Part shown: positions 33,713 through 45,581 of the stretch, piece after piece | How the letters are laid out: each line of letters begins with the position of its first letter | Numbering within the stretch: the stretch's first letter is position 1 | Origin: Dendrobium chrysotoxum | Taxonomy: Eukaryota > Streptophyta > Magnoliopsida > Asparagales > Orchidaceae | Assembly (NCBI GenBank): GCA_019925795.1 | Contig: CM034300.1 | Location: 68,985,021 to 69,049,020 of the forward strand | Reading direction: 5' to 3' | DNA length: 64,000 bases | Position numbers and translations under genes: made by a program | Notes under the pieces: generated by a model | The model's database searches: none | What the model was told of the DNA's origin: nothing | What the model saw: only the letters and a program-made list of their open reading frames with translations

Positions 33713-36636
33713 GTAATGACAAAAATAACATAATTCAAAAAGCATATGAGAACCTTAATGCAATAATGAAACATGATGACTACAATTCCAGCACTAATAT
33801 GCCCAACTAAATCTTCTCAATAATCACACAAAAAGAGGCCAACATGGAAAAAAGTATTCAAAACCCCCAGCTTTTTAGAAATATAGGAGCATCTAGTAAA
33901 AGACTATTTACCTCATTTTAAAAATGAGATTGGCTTGGCAATATTCTTGATATACTTGGCCTATTATATGCCCTTGTTTTGCCCTTGTGGATTTAAGCTT
34001 CCTTTGGCACCATAAGGTAAAATTCATTGGGCTGGACTAATCTAGCCTTAGATACACTTAGGTTTTTTTAGCTCTTTAACCCCATTAGACTAAGCCATAT
34101 TGTTTCCACTTAGCATAATACAACCATATGCATGCATAGACCTACCCTTGACTTTAACTCATTGGAATTCATGCTTGTTTGGGCACCATTAAGTCTAGTT
34201 ATACGAATCTTCACTTCGATTTGGCCTAGCATGACTCTAAGAGACCATAGATCACCCTGAATTATATCCAATACAATTAAGTATGTTCAAGGCCTCAAAA
34301 ATTTGATCATATGAATCTTGATTTTATTTTATCCTAATATGACTCTAGGAGACTATATATCACCCAAGATTATATCCATTGCACTTAAGTCTGATAGAGG
34401 CCCCATTGGATTGATCAATTTATTTATGGCATGATGGATCAAATGACTAATTCTAGTCCATTTAGCCCTAAGTAGACTTAAGTATACCTAATTCACTAGT
34501 TTTAGTCCATTTAGCCTTTTGGATAAAGTGAAACTAGCTTAGGGTAGGTTAAACCCCAAACCAATTAGACTCAATTGAATTAAACAAGTCTAATTGTTTA
34601 ATTAAGTTTGTTTAGTGTTTAAATGGACCTTAAATTGGAATGAAATGGACCTAGATGTCATAAGTGACCCATCTAAATTGGATTGACAAATAGGGCTAAC
34701 CCATATTAGCTAAATTTGGTTAATTTAAGGCCAATCAAACCTCAATTGGGCTACCAAAGACTTCTTAACTCAAATCAAGCTTACTAGCAACTAACCACAA
34801 TCCCTCAAAGTGTACCTTCATCCCTAACCTCCAATTACAGTAATCTAGCAAACTCAACCCTAATAAATGGCTTTTCTATGTAAACCTCTTCTCAACCAAT
34901 CATTGCTCAAGGGAATGTGTTAGGACACTTTGCAGGGCTCATTTGTTATTTCTCAAATAGAATTGAACATTTGAATTCCTCATTACCCCTGTATTGACAA
35001 GATTGGTCAAACACGCAGGCTTAAGTAGACTTTTTTCAATGGGTGAAGGCTGTTGCTAGTGCCTCTACATGTGAGAATGACCAACTCTGGAGATCCCGAA
35101 GCAGTTTGTCTTCTCAAAAGGATCAGCAAGGAACTAAGTGCCATGCTGCTCAAACCCCCTTCATCTCATCCAAATGAATGTGCTTGCATGGTTGGTTGGT
35201 TGAGCCAGGTTTATCAAAACATAATTACACCAAATTTAGCTGCCACAATTGGGCCTAATTTATAAAACGATCTAAGAACACTTAGTCCCCTCAGTTGGAT
35301 CTGGTTTGTCAAAACCTCATTTATGCCCACTTTTGCCCCCTCAATTGGGCTTATTTTGTCAAAACCAACAATCAATTTATCCCTCTTGACTAAGTCTAAA
35401 TTTATCAAAGCCCATTTCTGATCAAGTTTGTCTGCCTTGGTTAGGTTTGATTCATCGAAAGATCTATGTTATTTGTGCTTAGGATTTGAATATAATAACA
35501 TGTGTTGGTATAAGATAGATGTGTACTCATATTGCAAGTGCAACCATTTTGAGAGTTTGTTATTAATAAATTTCTTTTTTAATTCAATTCACATAGACAT
35601 ATAGTGGGTTTATTAGAGGGGATATTTTCTGAATCCATTGACAGAGCCTTGCATAAAATTAATGCTTTTGCTTGAAAATCAAATTAGAAAAATTATATCA
35701 CTAGATTGATGAAGTTCAATGAAATGAATTGTTAGGAGAAAATTATAAACCTAGGGTTAACCATCATTAGTTTAACATTTTGCAATGTATGCTTTCATTT
35801 AATCATATAGCTTTCAATGTTAATTTTGCTAATTATTTTTTAGCAACTGTTTTGATGAAATTAAAATGATATAAATTAGTAATTAGCATAGTAATTTAGT
35901 TTTTAGTATCAGTGGGAGTGATATTTTCACATAATTATATTTCATGTTTTGATGTATAAACTTGCATGTAAATTAATAAGGGTTCAAGTTTAGGTTAGGC
36001 GAGATGTAAGGTGAGCCTTCGATGGCTTAAAATGGGTGTATCAAGGACAAAGGCTGATGAATGGGATGAAGAAACCATAAGCACATCCATAATATTTTGA
36101 TATGAATTTCCAATATGTTGATCTTTCTAGAGGCAGACTGTTGATTGCAGGAACCTTGATCAATTCTTTAAAGTAAGAACTTCATTCTAATGTCAATTGA
36201 TGTAAAATGAAATCATAGTGTTGAAGCCTTGAACCAATAACAAATAATACAAAAGAAATTAAGAAGAAAATAGCATAAACAAAGAAAATAAGAAAAAAAG
36301 CCATGACTGCATGCATCAACCCTAAACTCCAAAACAGTAGGTGTTATTTGTTGCATCACCTACTTGCTAATAATTTATCTAAGCGTAGTTAGGATGTTTG
36401 ATACTAACACTATATCTTATCAATCTTTTTCTTTTTTTCTCAGTCTAATATAGTAAATATGATTTGCAAACTTTAAATTCTATATTTCAAATGCATTAAT
36501 TTAAACTTTTTTTTATGATTGGTTTTTATTATCAAATTATCATTTATTAGGAGGGATTCCCTATGATAATGAATCCCTCTTTTCATTCAGTTCAAAAGTA
36601 GGCAAAGTCATCATCATCATTAGCCTTATCACAATT
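33713..36636. other. non-coding repeat-derived stretch
   Basis: No gene supported. From 33,950 to 34,900 phrases such as TTGGCCTAGCATGACTCTAA and its diverged repeats (TTATTTTATCCTAATATGACTCTAGGAG at 34,320) recur, suggesting an old LTR. At 35,205-35,460 an imperfect repeat of roughly 65 bp contains CCCTCAATTGGGCTTATTTTGTC-like phrases three to four times. The open frames at 35053-35265 and 35214-35408 lie in this and are not called. Confidence 0.4.
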
Positions 36637-36644
36637 GCTTGTTG
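36637..36644. repeat. 8-bp target duplication of hAT element, left
   Basis: GCTTGTTG, identical to 37606-37613. Confidence 0.88.
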
Positions 36645-37605
36645 CAAAGTTTAAAATTGCGCAATTGGGTATTGAGGCGTTTTTCGTTTGTGAGGCGAGG
36701 CGTAAGCCTCAAGGCGTTTTGAGGCGTAAGCCTCAAAATCTAAAAATTGTGTAATATCAATAAAAGTTAAAATTAATTTTTTATATAATATCCAAATAAT
36801 ATGTTAAAGGATGGCATAATAACTTTCTATTGAACTATGAAGTAACAAATTTACATATATATGAAACAAATAAATATATAAGATGTAAAGTGTTAACTAA
36901 TAAATTATGTGAAATATAATTGAAATCCAAATATTTCAGGAACAAAATAACATAAAATATATGAATTGTATTAAAATATCATATAATATCAAGTTCAGCT
37001 CTATTTTTTTCTCAGTTGCCTACTCATCTATGTTTAATTCCAAAAGAAAGCTGAAATAATTAGTCACAACTCAAATCATCTGTACTATTATTACTAAGTG
37101 GATTTTTATTTGAGTCATTGTTATAACAAATTGGTCTCTTCCCTAATTTATCCTGTAGGATCCAATACCTCTTAATATGCTTTTTCATTTGTTTCAGTTA
37201 TCTTCATCTTTCATAAATATTTGTCATCAACATAAAGATAATACTCCAATATTTTAAGAGTAGATGGTGGCGGTGTGCGGCTTTCTAGTGATCCCCTGTA
37301 GCGGCTACGACGGTGGTGGCTATGGTGAAGGTGGTTGAGAGGAAGTTGCTGCGGCTTTGAGCTGCAAGAAGACATGATTGTTTTTGGGGCTTTTGTATAG
37401 AATTTAGGTAGTTTTAAATAAAATATATATATAAATAGAGTGAGGCGTATGCCTCATGCCAGCGAGGCGAGGAGTGCCTCAAGGCGGGCCTCATCCAAGA
37501 TGAGGCGTAAGCCTCATAAAAAAAGCTTGATGCGTAAGCCTTGAGGCGTATTTTTTTTTGAAATTGCGCTGAGGCGAGCCTCATATTGCGCAATTTTAAA
37601 CAATG
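36645..37605. mobile_element. non-autonomous hAT transposon (961 bp)
   Basis: The termini are CAAAGTTTAAAATTGCGCAA at the left and, inverted, CATTGTTTAAAATTGCGCAA at the right, 18 of 20 identical. They are flanked by the perfect 8-bp duplication GCTTGTTG; CA...TG ends and 8-bp duplications define hAT elements. Subterminal regions are dense in short GAGGCG and GCCTCA units in both orientations (36,680-36,735 and 37,440-37,590), likely transposase-binding repeats. The interior has no transposase frame. A GC-rich piece at 37,265-37,375 (GGTGGCGGTGTGCGG, GCGGCTTTGAGCTGC) looks foreign to the rest and could be captured. Confidence 0.9.
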
Positions 37606-37613
37606 GCTTGTTG
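37606..37613. repeat. 8-bp target duplication of hAT element, right
   Basis: GCTTGTTG, identical to the left copy. Confidence 0.88.
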
Positions 37614-38183
37614 TTGGCTTTACAAACTCATCTTCTCAGTTCATTTATTTTGAATTTTGCACAGTATTAAATTTAGTTTATGCAATATTTTGTTCACAAT
37701 GTTAATTTATCTTTGCAAACACTCTTCGGATGTAATTAATATTAAATCCATCAATCTAGCTTATTGGAACATGATCTCCTCGTTGTTGTGTATGCCCAAA
37801 TCACCCAGGTTCATTTTTTAATTCTTTTCTACAACAATTTCTACTACAATAACTTCTCTAATACATATTTTGTTTGCACTTACATCCATCTTATGTCAAC
37901 AAAAAATTAAAATAGGAAGAGCAATATGGGAAAAAATCTTACATCTCTCCCCATGTTCAGCTGTCAAATACAGACAAAAAACATTTCGAAAGGAATACAA
38001 AAAATTGGATTAAATTTGATGGGAAGAGGCCAATAATAAGATGCTATTGGCAAGAACAAAGATGCAATCTCAGCAGCCTACATATAATCCTCAAGAATAG
38101 AGCAACCAGGTACAAGCGGGACTATTTAAGCGTCGAATAGCACATTTTTAAGTTAAGACTTGATATCACTGGAGAAAACTTAC

Positions 38184-38479
38184 GGGCAAGAGAACAAACA
38201 GAGACTTCATAACAGTAGCAGCCTCAATCGCCCTTCGCGTGTGGGCGATTTTCCTCGCCTTGTCCGCTATCACAAACAGCTAGCACAAAGCTATCTTAAA
38301 CTGGAATCGAAACCAGCATCAAAACACCAAATCCAAGACCCTGAAGCGAACGAGAAGTTATCTCAGGTTACCTTGGAAACAGGAGGAATCGTAGGCTGGA
38401 CGGCTGGAGGAAACCTTGCTTTATACGGCCCGTAAGCCGAAGCCCTAGTAGAAATTGCAGCAAAGCGACGAACAGGGAA
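38184..38479 (-). pseudogene. two-exon gene fragment of unknown function (minus strand)
   Basis: Exon A (38479-38372, 108 nt) follows a GCTTAG acceptor-like sequence and reads without stops, ending ...AVQPTIPPVSK before the donor AAG|GTAACC. A 92-bp intron (38371-38280) ends GTGCTAG. Exon B (38279-38184, 96 nt) reads LFVIADKARKIAHTRRAIEA... to a strong donor CCC|GTAAGT. Both exons are whole numbers of codons in phase 0, and base composition here is clearly richer in GC than the flanks. No start codon or later exons were located and I do not recognise the protein. It may be the 5' part of a real gene or a captured or decayed fragment. A plus-strand open frame over the same bases (38160-38435) is less convincing. 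Confidence 0.35.
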
Positions 38480-40325
38480 CTAAGCAAGCTAATTTTGTCG
38501 TCAATAAGTTGAGGAGCGGGAGAAAATCCTTATAACCAACAATCACACGGTGGAATCATTTCAAGTGTGTTAGGCTTTGTGGTTTTACTCTTTTTAGATT
38601 TTTTATGTAAAAATTTTTGCATCACCTGTGCTCTTTTTATTTATCTATTTTTGTGATGGATCATCATGTAAAACTAAGATGCAAAAACTCACTTAATCTA
38701 CCGCTGCGAATTTTCTATCCTCCAATAATATTATTTTTGGTTGAATATCAAATAATATGGTGGTGGCAATCATAAGCGGGCAAAGGCAACAACCAAAGAG
38801 GCGATGACACCATCAATGGTGGTGGGGCGGGTGATTACAGCCGATTGTGATAATTATTTTTAAAAACACTTAAATCACTTCAAAGTTATTTTGAGTATTT
38901 TTAAAAATCATTTGATTTACTTTTACAAATAAATATAAAAGTAGTTAACACACATAATAAGCAAATATGCTTTTAAAAATAAAATATAAAATATAAAATT
39001 GATCCAACAACATATATTTTGCCTTTTGTTCTCCAAACTATTCATGCTTCCTCCTGAGAAGCCCACCATTTATTTCTTCCTTCCCATCACCCTTTCTCCA
39101 CTCCTCCATCCCCACCCACCTGCAGCAACCTCGTCTTCAATCACCAGACCTGACACATCAAATGTCTCCTATCAAAATCGCTATCATTCATCCTCCACCT
39201 ATCAACCCTAACCAACCAACACCAACGGGCATATATGTACTTGTGCATGTGTAATTCAAGCACAAGGTCACCCATATAAAGAAGGAAATTTTAAGTCATA
39301 TCACAATCAAATTCATGAATAAACAAAAACAAGCTCACCAACATGCTCTCAAAAAATATGCTAATGTATAAAGTGCAATCAATGAATATAAAATAAAATA
39401 AAAATTATGTATGTGTTCTTAGAAGAATATTTGCACTATAAAATGAATAATTTTAAATCATGTGTGCACATCACGAGGTAAATATTAGTTCAAAGTATGA
39501 TGCATTATAAGTTATAGAAACATTGTGGATTATGTTGTTTTCCCCTTTGCTCTGAGGGTTTGTTTTTCACCCTTGTCGTCGTCTCCCCCCTTGTACAGTT
39601 TTTTAATGTACTCATCTTTTTCTTTTGATTCTTTTCTTTTTCATTTTCTTTTCTTTAAGAACTATTTTATAGTTTTTTTTTTCTTTTTTTTGTGGAGTAC
39701 ATAATTAATAATTTTGGATATTAGCTTTTATTTTAGACCTTCATATAATATTAATGATTTTAATGTAAGGACTTGATGAGATTACTAATTCCATCTTCAG
39801 GTTAGCTATAATTTCAAATTTTAATCTACTCATACATAATTTTTAATATTAATTATTTATCTTATAATTTTAAAAGTTAATTTTATAAAGGTATGGCTTA
39901 TAAATTCAAATTAGGATAATAACTCAAATGGTTGAATGAGTTAACTACTAATTTTTCCAACCTATGAAGTATAAACAAAGTTCATTCAAATTAGGATCTA
40001 GGGTTTTATTATCCTAATTTTATATAATTTTTAATTATCAATTTTATAAGGGTTAATTAAATAATCATAATATAAAAGTATTTGGAGGACAATAATAATT
40101 TCAGCATGAAGGGAACTTGCTAATATATAAATAAAACACATAAACAAACACTACAAATACATATTTTCATAAGAATGATAAAAGGCTTATAAAATATATG
40201 TTGAACACAAAATATGACATAATATTCATAACATAACAGGTACTAGCATAACACATATATGAGTTACATCCCAAAAGCGCTAACTTTTAAGTCTTCAATC
40301 AGACTTGCCCAGATTTTATATTTGG
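38480..40325. other. non-coding stretch
   Basis: No gene supported. At 39,540-39,660 the phrase CTCTGAGGGTTTGTTTTTCACCC, followed by TTTTTAATGTACTCATC and a T-rich run, resembles the 3' region of a plant LINE or a transcript end on the plus strand, but no upstream coding sequence is seen. The open frame 38999-39211 has no domain. Confidence 0.35.
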
Positions 40326-41343
40326 CTAAGGCGGATGATTGTTACTCTTCAATTGGGTCCTATTGGTATCTTTTTTTTTCTTAGGATTAGCTTCAGTGTT
40401 ACTAGGTAAGGATTTTATGGGCCTACTACTCACAGAAATTATAAGCTGACTTAATTGAGTTTTCACATTTTTAATTAAAGCATCTTGGTTTTGTAATTGA
40501 GTTTTCAATTACATGACCATATATTCTAGTGGTGTCTTTCTAGTTCCATACTTATTGCCTTGTTAAATCCAGGAGGATAAGCGGTCTTGAATTATTATTA
40601 GCATGATTTTGATTATTCCAATTCACTCCTTGGTTATTTTGACCAGAATTATATTGATTTCATACCATTATTATTTGACCAACTAAAATTTGGGTGATTC
40701 CTCCAACATTGATTATATGTATTTAAATATAGATTATTTTATCTTCTAATTAAATTTATATTTTCAATCCCTTGATTATTATTCTGATCTTCCATTGAGT
40801 TTTATCTTCTAAATGTAAAGATGAATCAGAATTTAAGCTTAAAGTGCTCAACTTCTTTGATATTGCTGCAACTTGTGCAGTCAAAATGAATAAAGAATCA
40901 TTTTCATAGACTCCTGCCACTCTCTTAGGATTTACCCTATCAGCAGGCCATCAAAAATTTTTTATTGTCATTTTCTCAATTAATTCATAAGTATCCTCAA
41001 AAGGCTTTGACATCAAAGAACCTCCAGCTACAACATCCATTATGGCTCTAAAGAGATCCTACCAATCCATTGTAAAAAGTTTAAATTATCAATCAATTAG
41101 GTAAGGCATGGTGACGACACTTTCTAAGTATCTCCTTGAATCTCTCCCAACTCTCATAAATAGATTCTCCTTCAAACTGAGTAAAAGAAGTAATATTATT
41201 TTTAAGTTTAGCAATCTTAGAAGATGAGAAATACTTTTCTAAAAATTTATAGGCCAACTCATTCTATGTGATAATAAAGCCTGGGGGTAAGAAATTTAAC
41301 CATATTTTTGCCTTATCTCTTAGATAAAATAGGAACAAACTAA
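40326..41343 (-). pseudogene. Athila-type Ty3/gypsy gag, C-terminal part
   Basis: Minus-strand translation shows FYLRDKAKIWLNFLPPG and FTQFEGESIYESWERFKEIL (retrotransposon gag domain, PF03732 type), then GGSLMSKPFEDTYELIEKM, CWRNHPNFSWSNN, and finally SRPIKSLPSNTEANPKKKK. These match the Athila lineage order. Stops (for example after TIKNF) and frameshifts break it. The reading begins exactly at the left TIR of the Harbinger element; the N-terminal part continues at 51,899-52,162. Nothing resembling protease, RT or integrase follows, so the element is truncated after gag or was a gag-only derivative. Confidence 0.85.
41341..41343. repeat. TAA target duplication of the Harbinger element, left
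   Basis: TAA precedes GGCCTCGTTTGATT; the same triplet follows the right terminus at 51899-51901. TWA duplications are typical of PIF/Harbinger. Confidence 0.85.
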
Positions 41344-42660
41344 GGCCTCGTTTGATTAGGCTTAATTTCATAGTTCTCAGTTTAAATACACCAAAATCAG
41401 TTATTCTTAATTATTTGGAATCTAAACTTAACCATAATTCCTTTTCAGTAAACTTTAATTTTTTGGTGGTTACAAAATTTTTTTTCATACGGCTTATTCA
41501 GTTACAAATCACAATTTCGTAAGAGAAATGTCCAAATTAACCCGCTCCATGTTGCACGTCAACCCATGTTAGTGACCTTTGTCTTTTTCATCAGCTCGCA
41601 CAACAAATAACCTTCATTATTTTTGAGCTCACTCCATCCTGAGGACTCCCGATTCACCTCTATTTTGCACACTAGGGCTGAACCTACTCCACTCCTCCTG
41701 CCCGACCATGACAGCCACCATCCACCCTGACGTCGATCAGTTCAGCCAACTCCGCCCCGACGCCAGCCCGTTCTAGCACTGTCGGCTTGTACTCATCCCA
41801 ACCGCCACCCCAACCTCCCATCTTCCATCTAACAGCCCCACTATTCCTCAGTAGACCAAATTCACCTCCAACCAGATTGACAACTATACGCCCTTTCAAT
41901 CTTCAGTTATTCCCTATATTGTGCCCTAGGTATTTTATGCTTCTCCTTCTTCTTTCTCACTTCAAAATTTTTATTTTTTTTATTGTTTTGTTACTAGTGA
42001 ACTCAAATCACAACTAACATAACATATCATTAAAAACATGTGAAGAATCATAGAGATTTTGATGACATTTTGTATGCATGTAAGTTATAAGAGGTTTTTT
42101 AACTGTTGCACATGCTTTTAATCTATATTTTCTCCATGAAATATGTTGAAATTGGCTCAATATGAATGTGCGGTAGAAGCTGATACTTTAACAGGATTAT
42201 GCATAAAAAAATCGTTATATATTTTAGGTTATATGAACTTTATTAAGCTAAATGTGGACAGAACACCACAAGCACGTCATTTACAGCTCAATAATAATGC
42301 TCTTAACATACATATAACACTTACAATGTCTATCTATAAATTATAAACATCATAATCTTCAATTGGAAGCAGCAAATGTCTTAAATCCATAAGCAACTTC
42401 AAATGTCTAGTCAAAAAAATCTACTTCACAAATGTCCCATTATTCCTACTGTTTTTAGGCTACACTAATCTCAACAATGTACTTTTCCAAATTCTAGTTA
42501 AATTTAATCAATTTAGTACTCATAATAACTCTTCTATGACCACTACACCACACATCTATGTGCTTAAGTAATTGTTACTTACTAATCAACCAATTTTTTT
42601 AATTATATAAGGAGTTATATATTACTAACATCTTACTACATATTTTTTAGTAACATCTAG

Positions 42661-43641
42661 ATGAGAAACCAAAAAGAAGAATGTGCACTTGCAATGTGGG
42701 ACATGGATACTACTTTAATATATTGCGATATTTGTATAAGAGAAATAGGACTAAGAAATTATCGACTACAAATTTTACAAAGGAAGGCTGAAAAAGCCTA
42801 CTTAAACATTTTAATGAACGCACGGGAAGAACATATGATCTAACCCAACTAAAAATATGTGGGACCAATTAAAAAAAGGATTGGAAGCTATGGAAAAATT
42901 TAATGCGAGGCGAGACTGGAATTGGATGGAATCCAATAAAAAAATTGTTGATGCTTCTAATGATTGGTGGAATGAAAAATTACAGGTGCCTCCTACTTCT
43001 AAATCATCCACTTTTTTAAAAAAATTTCTATTAAACTTTATGTAACATAAGACATGATTCTGAAATAATCATTTAATGTACTATAGGTTATGCTTAATGC
43101 AAAGAAGTTTCATTACAATGGAATCACACCAAAGTTGGAAGAGAAATTAGATTGCATGTTTACTCATATTATTACAACTGGGGATAATGTTTGGATTCCT
43201 AGTTCTAGTGTACTTCCCCCTGAACTAATTAATGATCAAACAATCTCCTCTAATGAAGAGTACACTCAAGACGATCAAACACATCTTCCACAAATTACTG
43301 CAAATGACCTACAGACAACTACAATTCATAGAGATTATAAAATACTACCACATTATTGCGTAGAAGGAAAAGAGTATGAACACCTAAGTCGGGGACTATG
43401 TAGCTTTTTTTTAAATCATGTTGAGGATCTCGTAGATGCTGTTAAATCTATAAGTTCTGCCATAAGTACATCGAATAACCAACGTAAATCATTTACAATC
43501 CTTGAGACATTAGAAGAGATCTCTAAAATACCTAATATATTTGATGACTTTGACTTATATGACTTTGCCAAAGAATACTTGAAAGATAAGGATAACAAGG
43601 AGATATTCATGTCAGTACCCATTGAAAGAAAAGTATGGTGA
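42661..43641 (+). pseudogene. Harbinger ORF1: Myb/SANT-like DNA-binding protein, broken
   Basis: The reading matches plant Myb/SANT-like proteins (PF12776 type) that accompany PIF/Harbinger transposases. Segments in order are an N-terminal MWDMDTTLIYCDICIREI (compare MWDxxxTxxFCDLCIKEI), FNERTGRTYDLTQLKN, MWDQLKKGLEAM, KKIVDASNDWWNEKLQ, an intron at 42986-43086 (CAG|GTGCCT ... CTATAG|G), then FHYNGITPKLEEKLDCMF and DNVWIPSSSVLPPELI. The last exon runs open to VPIERKVW and a TGA. Frameshifts near 42,800 and near 42,855 split the first exon. Its role in active relatives is to bind transposon ends and help import the transposase into the nucleus. Confidence 0.82.
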
Positions 43642-45581
43642 CTTCGAAGGAGATTTGATAGAAATTTTTCTTAACTACCCATGGAAGAATAAGGAATGAG
43701 CACCAGCCTAATACCTCTTCTCATAACAAACACAAATTTATAGTTAAATCATATTATTATTTTATGTTCCTTTAGTTATTATTCATGTGCTTTGTGCAGG
43801 TTCTAGCTTATTTGTTAACATTGTGTTTGTTTAGGTTGTCATTTATTTGTTAACAGTGTGTTGGTTATAATTATTTTCTGTTCCTTTAGTAATTGTTCAT
43901 GTACTCTCCTTAGGTTGTAACTTATTTGTTAAGATTATTTTGGTTGTTAAAGTTGTAAGTGCTCATTGATGTTGGATGTTAATATTCTATGTGTTATCCA
44001 TCAATTAAAGTTCATATGTTAGGTTTAAAATATACAAATGGTGAAATTTAATTTTTCATTTAAATAAAACTTTACTTATTTTCTGTCGTCGTATCCTGAA
44101 AACCAACTAAACAGACAATATCAACTCCATCTTATGGTTATAACAATGTGATAATATTTTTTCTAAATATTTTAAAAAATTATTCTGCAAAATAGTAAAT
44201 TGTACCTATAACCAACTATACATCAACCTATGATAGTCGTTTTGACTTTAACTGGATCTTACAAGCTATAACAACATTCTTTGGATCACTTAATGCAACT
44301 GACATTATTTTTTTTTTTAACATTGTATAATATCCATTTTTCTATTCCGTATTTATATTATACTCAAAATATTCTTTGTTGTGGGATCATTAAAGGGAAT
44401 TGCTTCAAAACAGGATAAAAGTATTACTGATTTTATCTTGATCATTTGCCTCTATCTTTAAAGGCTTGAAAATATTGTAATAATACGAAAAAAAAATGAA
44501 CTAACTAATAAATAATAGAAAATCATTTAAAGAAAAAAGAGATATAATATTTCAATATTTGAAATAAGTTTATACTATAATTAGTAATAGTATAAACTAA
44601 ACATAAAGAAATTTAAAGACATTCCCCTATGTTCATCTTACAAATTTTTTTGTCATAATTACATTGAATATTTCAAAGCTCACATACATTTGTGATAATC
44701 TCCTCTTTCTGATCCTTATTGCGAAGCAAAGATGCCAGATAGATGATCAAATTCTACCTTCATATGTGGAGGATGTAGATCTACCTATTATAGTTCAGGC
44801 CTGCATACAAGATTTGGAATCGACTCTTAAACATAATGTGGAATTGGAGCATTTGTAGCCTTCACTTGCTATATCAACACCTATGGCTGTGATCGTTATC
44901 TCATATGTCTCCAACAGCCTTGATCCAAATCATCCTTATGAGTTCATCCCTCATCCTCTTCCTATAATTACACATCTTGATGCCTCAAATTATTAGTAGC
45001 TTTATGATTATGTTGATACTCTTTGGATTTTAGCATCTCAAGTGGAGTAGACATGGCACAAATTAAAAAAAAAAATAGTCACTTACCAATATTTTAACAA
45101 GCTACATGCAAAGTGCTACAAATGAGAGATTTTTTAAAATCTCCTAATCTATTAGAGGGATTCCTTCTCATATGCTATCATGCTGTCTTTAATTGTGTTT
45201 TATTTTTTTTAGATTTTCATGCAACAATTACATGCCTTCATCTTATAAACATCTCATTATTTGCTTACAACTTTTTTTCTTAAATTTTAAAATCAAAATC
45301 CCCTTGATCCTGTCAATATTTATTTTCGCACATCATTATCTACTTGCATACATGATTAATTCCTTTTAATGTTCTCTATTTCTTGAGCCTCTTGTTGCTT
45401 CTTACATCTCTGCACACCATAAAAGCATTGTAGAACATGTGACAACAATTTTGTTGTATGTAATGCATTATCACACCCTGCAGATGATAATTATTAGTGT
45501 TTCTAATATTATTGCTTTAGCAATTTAACATCTGTACTCTTTCAGGTCAACTCATATATATCAATTGTTAATATGTGATAT
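43642..45581. other. interval between the two Harbinger genes
   Basis: Mostly AT-rich non-coding DNA. A 64-codon open stretch at 44664-44858 (QIDDQILPSYVEDVDLPIIV) has an amino-acid composition that could be coding and may be a decayed upstream exon of the transposase gene, but no family match is evident. A short duplication, TGTACTCTTTCAGGTCAA, occurs at 45,534 and 45,584; it contains a plausible acceptor TTTCAG. Confidence 0.4.

Noticed and set aside
33583..33774. 63-codon minus-strand gene
   Set aside because: It is the endonuclease end of the decayed RTE copy; the reading matches the HLITYK region of the intact LINE.
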